From: JALHNI01 sp965229305
GTDB lineage: Bacteria; Acidobacteriota; Terriglobia; Bryobacterales; Bryobacteraceae
NCBI GenBank assembly: GCA_965229305.1
Contig: CBDDIZ010000036.1
Location: 1 to 64,000, forward strand
Direction: 5' to 3'
DNA: 64,000 nt
The position numbers were made by a program, and so were the translations under genes. Each line of letters begins with the position of its first letter. Positions within the stretch are counted from its first letter, which is position 1. Below are positions 57,969 through 64,000 of the stretch, one piece after another. The notes beneath the pieces were generated by a model, which saw only the letters and a list, made by a program, of their open reading frames with translations, searched no databases and was not told the origin of the DNA.

Positions 57969-58871
57969 TTGACCCCGCTGTCTCATTGCCAGGCTCCCAT
58001 CGGAATTGCGGGATCCGGCAGAGTGGCTCAGGCGCTAGGACGGCGGCTGCGGCAGCAGGGCGAGTGCATCATCTGCGTCGCCAGCCGCCATCCGGAACAT
58101 GCGCGGGCGGCGGCCGACTTCATCGCCGCCGGTAAGACGGAAGCCTCGCCGGAGCCCATCGCCACTTGCGAACTCGTCGACCTGCCGCGCCGGGCCCAGC
58201 GGCTGCTGATTGCGGTGACGGACGGCGCGCTGGGGGAGACGATCGCCACCCTGGCGACGGCCGCCGGCCCGGGCGGAGTGGCCCTGCACACCAGCGGCGC
58301 GCGGGACCTGGAAGACTTTGCGCCGCTCGAAGCGCGCGGGTGGGCCTGCGGAACGTTTCACCCCTTGCAGACCGTCGCGGACGGCGGGGCCAGCTTCATC
58401 GGCACGAGCTTCGCCATTGCCGGGGATGCGACGGCGACGGCTTGGGCTCGCGAACTTGCCGAACGGCTGGGGGGCCAGGCGGTGAGTCTGTTGGCGGGGC
58501 AGCGCCCGCTGTATCATGCGGCGGCCGTGATGGCGAGCAACTATTCGATCGCGCTGCTGGATGCGGCAAGCGATCTGATGGCGAGAGCGACAGGCGCGCC
58601 GCGCGAGGACGCTTTGCAGATGCTGGCCCCGCTAGCGCGGGCGGCCATGGAAAACGCGCTGGCGCGAGGGCCGGTGGCAGCGCTGACGGGTCCGATTGAG
58701 CGCGGCGACGTGGGCACCGTGGCGCTGCATCTGGCGGCCCTCGAAACGGCACCGGCGCGGGTCGGCCAACTGTATCGCGCGGCCGGCGTCCAGACGCTCG
58801 ACCTGGCGCGCCGGCGCGGACTCTCCGCCGAACGGGCCGCCGAACTGGAAGAACTACTCAACAACGTATGA
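57969..58871 (+). CDS. Rossmann-like/DUF2520 oxidoreductase, candidate ketopantoate reductase
   Basis: 300-aa NAD(P)-binding protein. The nucleotide loop is GIAGSGRVAQALGRRL (about residues 11-26). GTFHPLQTVADGG and HAAAVMASNYSIALLDAA lie in the DUF2520 half, which resembles the C-terminal domain of PanE-type dehydrogenases. It starts at TTG 57969, 9 nt after TACAAT, and overlaps panB by 4 bp. Being first in a panB-panC operon, it may perform the missing ketopantoate-to-pantoate step; an alternative reductase (PanG) of this kind is reported in other bacteria. The assignment is inference from context. Confidence 0.82.
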   Translation: MTPLSHCQAPIGIAGSGRVAQALGRRLRQQGECIICVASRHPEHARAAADFIAAGKTEASPEPIATCELVDLPRRAQRLLIAVTDGALGETIATLATAAGPGGVALHTSGARDLEDFAPLEARGWACGTFHPLQTVADGGASFIGTSFAIAGDATATAWARELAERLGGQAVSLLAGQRPLYHAAAVMASNYSIALLDAASDLMARATGAPREDALQMLAPLARAAMENALARGPVAALTGPIERGDVGTVALHLAALETAPARVGQLYRAAGVQTLDLARRRGLSAERAAELEELLNNV

Positions 58872-59683
58872 CCAAGAATGACGCGAAGATCCGAGTGCCG
58901 GACCTTCTCCAACGCAAGATCAACGGTCCGAAGATCGCCATGATGACGGCTTACGACTTCACCTTCGCGCGCCTGCTGGATCGCGCCGGCATGGATGTGC
59001 TGCTGGTAGGCGATTCGCTGGGCATGGTGGTGCAAGGGTACGAAACCACTCTGCCGGTGACGATGGACGCAATGCTGCATCACACTCGCGCGGTGGCGCG
59101 CGGCGCCACCCGGGCCCTGGTGGTGGCGGACATGCCGTTTCTGTCGCACCAAACGGGCTGGGGCGATGCGATGCGCAATGCGGGCCGTCTGCTGCAGGAA
59201 GGCGGAGCGGCGGCGGTGAAGCTGGAGGGCGGCCGCGCAGTGGCGGAGACCATCGCGCGGCTGGTGGAGGCCGGCATCCCGGTGATGGGCCACGTGGGCC
59301 TGATGCCGCAAGCGGTGCATCAAACGGGTGGTTTTCGGCGAGCCGCCACCAGCGAAACCGAGCAGCAGACGCTGCTGGCGGATGTGAAGGCACTGGAGCA
59401 GGCGGGCGCGTTTGCGGTGGTGCTGGAGTGTATTCCGGCCGCTTTCGCCAAGCAGGTGACGGCGTCGCTGCGAGTGCCCACGATCGGGATTGGCGCGGGG
59501 CCGGAGTGCGACGGCCAAGTGCTGGTGAGTTACGACGCGTTCGGGCTGTTCGGCGAGTTTGTACCGCCGTTTGTGAAGCAGTACGCCGACCTGGGCTCGG
59601 CCGTGGTGAAGGCCGCGGGCGAATACGTCGACGAAGTAAGGACGGGGCGTTTTCCGGCGGTGTCGGTGGCGAAGAAGGCATGA
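58868..59683 (+). CDS. panB: 3-methyl-2-oxobutanoate hydroxymethyltransferase
   Basis: First committed enzyme of pantothenate synthesis: adds hydroxymethyl from methylene-tetrahydrofolate to ketoisovalerate (271 aa). Family motifs are MMTAYDFTFARLLDRAGMDVLLVGDSLGMVVQGYETTLPV, the metal Asp residues in GDSL and VADMP, and KLEGG. VMGHVGLMPQAVHQTGGF is typical. The methylene-THF it needs is the product of the glycine cleavage system also in this window. ATGA overlaps at both ends give tight coupling. Confidence 0.96.
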   Translation: MTKNDAKIRVPDLLQRKINGPKIAMMTAYDFTFARLLDRAGMDVLLVGDSLGMVVQGYETTLPVTMDAMLHHTRAVARGATRALVVADMPFLSHQTGWGDAMRNAGRLLQEGGAAAVKLEGGRAVAETIARLVEAGIPVMGHVGLMPQAVHQTGGFRRAATSETEQQTLLADVKALEQAGAFAVVLECIPAAFAKQVTASLRVPTIGIGAGPECDGQVLVSYDAFGLFGEFVPPFVKQYADLGSAVVKAAGEYVDEVRTGRFPAVSVAKKA

Positions 59684-60540
59684 GTGCTTTGCTATTGGAA
59701 ACGATTGCCGCCACTCGCGAGAGAGTGGCGCAGGCGCGTGGCGCGGGCCAGACGATCGGCCTGGTGCCCACGATGGGCGCGCTGCACGAAGGCCATGGCG
59801 AGTTACTGCGCCACGCCCGGGCAGAGACCGGCTTCGTGATCGCGAGTATCTTCGTGAACCCGATCCAGTTCAACCGGGCGGACGATTTCGCGTTGTATCC
59901 CAGGACGCTCGAAGCTGACCGGACGTATTGCGAGCGGTTGGGCACCGACGCGATCTTCGTGCCCAGTGCCGAGGAGATGTATCCGCAGCCGCAGGTGACG
60001 TTCGTCGAGGTCAGTGAGTTGAGCGAGGGCTTGTGCGGCGCTTACCGGCCCGGCCATTTTCGCGGCGTGGCGACAGTGGTGGCCAAGCTGTTCAACATCG
60101 TCCAGCCGGACCGCGCCTACTTCGGCGAGAAAGATGCGCAGCAATTGGCCGTGATCGCGCGCATGGTGGCCGATCTGGACTTCGCCTGCACGGTGGTGCC
60201 GGTGCCCACGGTGCGCGAGCCGGACGGGCTGGCGATGAGTTCGCGCAACGTGCGGCTGAGTCCCGAGGAACGCGCGACGGCGCCGGCGATCTATCGCAGT
60301 CTGCAAGCCGTGGCGGCGCTCATCGCGGCGGGCAATACTCCCGAAGCGGCCCAGCAAGCCGGACTGGCCGTGCTGGCGGAAGAGCCACAGCTGCGGGTAG
60401 AGTACTTCGAGTTGGTGGATCCGGCGTCACTTCGTCCGGTGGAACGGGTGACCGGACCCGTGCGCGCGGTGACGGCCGTATGGCTCGGCAATACGCGGCT
60501 GATCGACAACCTGCTGTGCCCTCCCCCGCCCGGCACTTAG
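59680..60540 (+). CDS. panC: Pantothenate synthetase
   Basis: ATP-dependent condensation of pantoate with beta-alanine (286 aa). It has the HIGH-like motif LVPTMGALHEGHGELL (about residues 27-42), SIFVNPIQFN, the KMSKS-like region FGEKDAQQLAVI and MSSRNVRLSPEER. The ATG at 59680 overlaps the panB stop; the longer frame inside panB is spurious. Last gene of the operon. PanD, which supplies beta-alanine, is not in this window. Confidence 0.96.
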   Translation: MSALLLETIAATRERVAQARGAGQTIGLVPTMGALHEGHGELLRHARAETGFVIASIFVNPIQFNRADDFALYPRTLEADRTYCERLGTDAIFVPSAEEMYPQPQVTFVEVSELSEGLCGAYRPGHFRGVATVVAKLFNIVQPDRAYFGEKDAQQLAVIARMVADLDFACTVVPVPTVREPDGLAMSSRNVRLSPEERATAPAIYRSLQAVAALIAAGNTPEAAQQAGLAVLAEEPQLRVEYFELVDPASLRPVERVTGPVRAVTAVWLGNTRLIDNLLCPPPPGT

Positions 60541-60610
60541 CGGCGCGGGGCTCGAACTCGGGGCGGCTGAGCCCCCTCTGACGATCGCCAGCGTCACCGG
60601 AAAGCTGTCC

Positions 60611-63232
60611 TCAGTCTGCCCGAAGGGAGGCCAGCGGATCCGTCTGCAGGGCGCGCAGGATGGGGACGAGGCTCGCGAGCAAGGCCGCAACAAGGATCAC
60701 GGCGAACGGTAAGCAGAGCCGCTGCGGTTCATCCGGCTTCACGCCGTAGAGCAGCGCTTCGAGGTACGTGCTGGTCATCAACGCGGCGAAGGCGCCCAGC
60801 AGCACGCCGGTGCCGACCGCGAGAGCCAGGGGCCTGGTGACCAGACGCGCGATGCGGGGGGCGCTGGCGCCGATGGCGAGTCGAATCCCAATCTCGCGCC
60901 GGCGTTGGAGGACGGCGTAATCCAAGACTCCGTAGAGGCCGACGGCGGAGAGCAGGATGCCGACCGCGGCAAAGAAGAGAGCCAGGATAGCAAGAAGGCG
61001 CTCGCGGACGGTCTGGGCGCGGACGAAGTCCGCCTGCGTGCGGACATTGCTGATGCGCAGGTCCGGGGCCAGGCGAGCGAACTCCGGGCGTAAGTTGTCG
61101 CGGCTGGTCGCAATCACGAATGTCGCTTCGCGCAGCGGTTTGTCCGGGAACGGAAGAAACGCCACCGGCAGGGTGGGCTCGCGCAGGCTGCGATAAGGCG
61201 CATCCTGGACCACCCCGACGATCGTGTAATTCAGCGAGCGGGCCTGGAAGGTACGTTCGAGGGGACGCTGGATCGAGAAAGGCTCAGTCGAACCGGGCGG
61301 GCTACCGAAGTACTGGCGGGCGAACGTCTCGTTCACCAACGCGACGTCTGGCTCGCCGGCCCGCAAGTTACGGCCGGCCAGCAGGGGCATCTGCATGGTG
61401 TCGAGCCAACCCGAAGAGACGTGCAGGAAGTAAGCCAGTACCGGATGGGGCGGCTGGCCGTCCACGGAAACGAAGTTATTCATCGCCGAACCCCGCAGCA
61501 GAGGCCAACTGGCCAAAGCGACGCCGTTCACGCCGGGTACGGTGGCAAGTTGCTGCGTCACCTCGCTCCAGCGAGGCGCTGACAGGGGCTGGCGAGCGAT
61601 GGCTTCGTAAGTGACCAAGCGGTCAGGCCGGAAGCCGAGGGGCCGGCGCGAGAGATTCTGCAGGGTGGAGGCAAACAAGCCGGCGGCGAAGATGACGATA
61701 AAACAGAGGGCGACTTGAGCGGCAATCAGCAGGTGCATGGTACGGCCGCGGGCGGCGGGGACTTCCCCGCCCTTCAAGGCGGCCACCGGCCGGATCGACG
61801 ACGTGCGGAACACCGGCAGCGCGCCGAACAGCAGCATCACCGCCAGCGTGAGGAGGAGGGTAAAACAAACGACGCGCGCATCCGTCGTGATGACGAGGCG
61901 AATCGGGTTATCGCCGGGCTTAATCTGGCTGATGACAAACGGGGCGGCCCACCAGGAGAAGAGCATACCCGCCGCGGTGGCCAGCAGGGCGACCAGGCCG
62001 GTCTCCACCAGCAGCAACTGCAGCAGACGGCCACGGCCCGCCCCGAGCGACACCCGCAGGGCCAGTTCGCGAGCGCGCGCCGCAGCTTGCACCAGGCGCA
62101 GGTTGGCCACGTTCGCACAAGCAACCAAGAGAACCAGCCCCACCATGATGCTCAGGATGGTGAGCGCGCGCTGGTAATCCTTCTGCAAGCTCGAAATGCC
62201 GGCGGCCGCCGGGACGAGAGCCAGCGACTGATCGACGCGTTCCAGCCGCTGCCGGACCTGCGTGTCAAAGGTTCGCATCCGCTCGCGCTCAAAGGCGATG
62301 GACGTGGCGTACAGCTTCTGGCGAACGGTCTCGAGGTTCGCTCCGGGATTGATCAGCAAGAGGGCTCGGTGCCAAGTGGAGTCCTGGCGGGGCGCGGAGG
62401 GATGCAGGGGAGCCGGCAGAAAAAAGTCAATGACGGTGCCGGGTTCGGTGCCGGTGAAGCCCGGGGTCGCGACGCCCGAGATCGTATAACTGCGGTCGCG
62501 AAGTTGGAGCGTGCGGCCCAGCACCGCGGGATTTTGGCCGAAACGCCGAGTCCAATAGTCGTGAGAAAGAACGACGTGCGGGCTGCGCGTGGCCTCGTTG
62601 AAGAACGTACCCAAGGCCGGGTGCAAGCCAAAGGCCGCAAACAGACGGCCGGAGACGAACTGGACGTTCGCTTTTTCCATCTCGTGGTCCGAGCGATAGG
62701 TGATGTCCGAGCGTTCGGTGTAGGAAACGGCGAGCAACTCTCCCTCGCCGGCGATCGAAGCACGCATCAGTTCGAAGGCGGGATAAGCCCAGGCGTTGAA
62801 GTCGCTGGGCTGGCCATTGAACCCAACCCCAAGGCGATTGAGCGAGTAGAGGCGCTCGGGATGCGCAATGGGCAGGGGGCGCCAAAGAAGCGCGTCCACG
62901 AGGCGAAAGGCAGCCAGACAGGACCCGGTCGCGAGCCCCAACGAGAGAATGGCGGTGGCGCTGGCGATGCGGTGCTTCCAGAGTTGGCGCCACCCGAAGC
63001 GCAGGTCAGCGAGCCAGGATTCGAGCCAAGGCCAGGAGCTCTGGTCGCGATAGGCCTCCTTGGTGGCCTCGACAGGACCAAAGTCGAGACGCGCTTGGCG
63101 GCGAGCTTCGTGCAGGGGCAACCCGGCCCGCACGTAGTCCTCGGTGGCCATTTCCAGATGCTGGGCCACTTCATGATCGAGGCGGCGGTCGTCTTGGCGC
63201 ACGAGTCCGAGAAGGCGGTGCAGCAACTTCAA
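60611..63232 (-). CDS. ADOP-type double-FtsX permease (intact)
   Basis: 873-aa acidobacterial duplicated orphan permease. The prefix helix domain is at residues 1-80 (DDRRLDHEVAQHLEMATEDYVRAGLPLHEARRQARLDFG). TM1 is near 95-115, a MacB-like periplasmic domain follows, and three FtsX helices fall at about 375-500. A second periplasmic domain precedes the final helices, ending LRALQTDPLASLRAD. TTG 63232 overlaps the padR stop (TTGA). No ATP-binding partner lies nearby, so the energy source is unknown. About as long as the repaired first copy but clearly diverged from it. Confidence 0.9.
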   Translation of the reverse strand: MKLLHRLLGLVRQDDRRLDHEVAQHLEMATEDYVRAGLPLHEARRQARLDFGPVEATKEAYRDQSSWPWLESWLADLRFGWRQLWKHRIASATAILSLGLATGSCLAAFRLVDALLWRPLPIAHPERLYSLNRLGVGFNGQPSDFNAWAYPAFELMRASIAGEGELLAVSYTERSDITYRSDHEMEKANVQFVSGRLFAAFGLHPALGTFFNEATRSPHVVLSHDYWTRRFGQNPAVLGRTLQLRDRSYTISGVATPGFTGTEPGTVIDFFLPAPLHPSAPRQDSTWHRALLLINPGANLETVRQKLYATSIAFERERMRTFDTQVRQRLERVDQSLALVPAAAGISSLQKDYQRALTILSIMVGLVLLVACANVANLRLVQAAARARELALRVSLGAGRGRLLQLLLVETGLVALLATAAGMLFSWWAAPFVISQIKPGDNPIRLVITTDARVVCFTLLLTLAVMLLFGALPVFRTSSIRPVAALKGGEVPAARGRTMHLLIAAQVALCFIVIFAAGLFASTLQNLSRRPLGFRPDRLVTYEAIARQPLSAPRWSEVTQQLATVPGVNGVALASWPLLRGSAMNNFVSVDGQPPHPVLAYFLHVSSGWLDTMQMPLLAGRNLRAGEPDVALVNETFARQYFGSPPGSTEPFSIQRPLERTFQARSLNYTIVGVVQDAPYRSLREPTLPVAFLPFPDKPLREATFVIATSRDNLRPEFARLAPDLRISNVRTQADFVRAQTVRERLLAILALFFAAVGILLSAVGLYGVLDYAVLQRRREIGIRLAIGASAPRIARLVTRPLALAVGTGVLLGAFAALMTSTYLEALLYGVKPDEPQRLCLPFAVILVAALLASLVPILRALQTDPLASLRAD

Positions 63233-63576
63233 GCGAGTTCCTCCGGCGCGACGGTGAAGAAGCGATCGATGATGGCCGCCGTCTGCTCCCATTGCTGTTT
63301 CTCAGCTAGAAGAGCGCGGCGTCCGGCGGCGGTGATCTGGTAGAAGCGAGCCTTCCGGTTATTTTCTGAGACGCCCCAATCCGAAGCGATCGCCCCCTCT
63401 TGCTCCAGGCGCAGGAGGAGCGGGTAGAGAGTCCCCTGGTTGACGAAAAGCTGATCGCCGCTGATTTGCGAGATGCGGCGGGAGATGCCGTAGCCATGGA
63501 GGGGCCCGAGCATCTCAAGCGTCTTGAGCACCATGAGGGCGAGCGTGCCCTGTTGGACGTCAGCCTTGTTCTTCAT
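63229..63576 (-). CDS. PadR-family transcriptional regulator
   Basis: 115-aa winged-helix repressor with QQGTLALMVLKTLEMLGPLHGYGISRRI, VNQGTLYPLLLRLEQEGAIASDW and NNRKARFYQITAAGRRAL. The start is ATG 63576; the in-frame TTG at 63588 would lie within the likely promoter. Coupled to the permease by a 4-bp overlap. A repeated ATTGGG half-site covers its own start region and promoter, suggesting autorepression. Confidence 0.92.
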   Translation of the reverse strand: MKNKADVQQGTLALMVLKTLEMLGPLHGYGISRRISQISGDQLFVNQGTLYPLLLRLEQEGAIASDWGVSENNRKARFYQITAAGRRALLAEKQQWEQTAAIIDRFFTVAPEELA

Positions 63577-63616
63577 TGGGTTCCCCAATAGTAGCGAGAC
63601 TCTATTGGGAAAGCAA
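63575..63616 (-). promoter_or_regulatory. padR promoter and ATTGGG/CCCAAT operator
   Basis: On the minus strand TTGCTT (63616..63611), 17 nt, and TACTAT (63593..63588) form a promoter ending 11 nt before the ATG. The plus strand shows ATTGGG (63575-63580), CCCAATAG (63584-63591) and CTATTGGG (63602-63609). The last two are a perfect 8-bp inverted repeat with a 10-nt spacer. The half-sites cover the -10, the spacer and the start codon. Confidence 0.6.
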
Positions 63617-63630
63617 CAGGAAGACCGGAA

Positions 63631-63939
63631 CTAACGGCGGTATAGGCGATAGGCACCCAAACCGGCGGCGCCGAAAAAGGCGAAGTTGACGATGATGTTG
63701 AAGGCCTTCTCCGCAGGAACATCAATGCCGAGGATCACATCGCGGCCCAGGGCGAACAGCAGTCCGCAGATGGCGCCCACCACCGCGCCGAGCACCATCC
63801 CCCGAAAGACGGCGCCGCGATCGACGCCAGAGCGGCCGAGGAGGAAGCCCGGCAGGCGGACAAGGGCGAACAGCATCACGGCCCAGACGATCGCGCCGCC
63901 GACGCCGCCCGTGATGGCCCCGATGATGGCGCCGACCAT
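63631..63939 (-). CDS. Small Gly-rich membrane protein
   Basis: 102-aa protein with three to four hydrophobic segments (MVGAIIGAITGGVGGAIVWAV; GMVLGAVVGAICGLLFALG; FNIIVNFAFFGAAGLGAYRLY) and glycine-zipper-like GxxxG spacing. No family recognised. The ATG at 63939 is used here, but the frame stays open to the window end (NPFHGAGFGTLGDYAVFAG before it), so the true start may lie outside. Upstream of and on the same strand as the padR-ADOP pair, 54 nt from the padR start. Confidence 0.55.
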   Translation of the reverse strand: MVGAIIGAITGGVGGAIVWAVMLFALVRLPGFLLGRSGVDRGAVFRGMVLGAVVGAICGLLFALGRDVILGIDVPAEKAFNIIVNFAFFGAAGLGAYRLYRR

Positions 63940-64000
63940 CCCCGCAAAGACGGCGTAGTCGCCGAGGGTCCCGAAGCCGGCCCCGTGGAAGGGATTGGGC

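Noticed and set aside
1..64000. tRNA, rRNA, integrase or insertion-sequence genes
   Set aside because: I saw no CCA-ended cloverleaf, rRNA segment, transposase DDE motif or terminal inverted repeats. A tRNAscan or ISfinder run would be the decisive check.

Overview
The window is about 64 kb of a GC-rich bacterial chromosome. It most resembles Acidobacteriota, probably the Bryobacterales/Solibacter side. The best evidence is two separate PadR + double-FtsX permease pairs of the acidobacterial 'ADOP' type (52717-55647 and 60611-63576). Supporting signs are a CadC-like regulator with a beta-propeller sensor, a PEP-CTERM protein, NHL-repeat, CotH-like, LTXXQ and carboxypeptidase-regulatory-like proteins, and a gram-negative Mla (OmcB-type phospholipid) system. 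Species cannot be fixed from the sequence alone. No rRNA, tRNA, CRISPR array or complete insertion sequence was recognised.

Layout. 1-1.6 kb: a deoC-rpiB pair (minus) whose proteins carry N-terminal extensions like bacterial-microcompartment cargo. 1.6-4.8 kb: a NicO-type metal exporter, a GT9 glycosyltransferase and an NHL protein. 4.8-14.6 kb: one long minus-strand run, mlaE-mlaF-mlaD-hpnK/ydjC-gcvT-gcvH-gcvPA-gcvPB-GT39, joining lipid transport to the glycine cleavage system. 14.7-16.8 kb: an S58 peptidase and a tandem array of four Flp pilin genes with a stem-loop after every copy. 17-25.5 kb: GT-C-like membrane proteins, a PEP-CTERM serine protease, tyrS, and an SGNH-MBOAT-nitrilase set for O-acyl transfer to exported glycans. 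25.5-33.6 kb: a Cys/Met PLP enzyme, a chemoreceptor, a TonB-domain protein, lexA, a frameshifted CotH-like gene, an M28 peptidase and a crotonase. 33.6-36.6 kb: an APH kinase, histidine phosphatase and acyl-CoA dehydrogenase operon. 36.6-42.1 kb: a SpoIIE phosphatase, two OmpR regulators, a Spy/CpxP-like protein and a histidine kinase. 42.1-43.7 kb: small accessory genes. 44.1-51.8 kb: a CzcCBA-type heavy-metal RND pump with its own two-component system, whose right end abuts a truncated gene. 51.7-57.9 kb: the first PadR-ADOP pair (permease frameshifted) and the CadC-like sensor. 58-60.5 kb: a pantothenate operon (DUF2520-panB-panC). 60.6-64 kb: the second PadR-ADOP pair and a small membrane protein.

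Regulation. Three promoters (histidine kinase operon, Spy-like gene, CotH-like gene) share a CTTTAC(C/A) heptamer 31-32 nt upstream of a -10-like hexamer. This predicts an envelope-stress regulon run by the local two-component system. Many genes have a -10-like hexamer only 7-11 nt before the start codon, and two divergent gene pairs have symmetric, apparently bidirectional -10 elements. Both frameshifts (29924 and 55047-55050) are one-base gains in G runs, so sequencing error is a live alternative to genuine inactivation.
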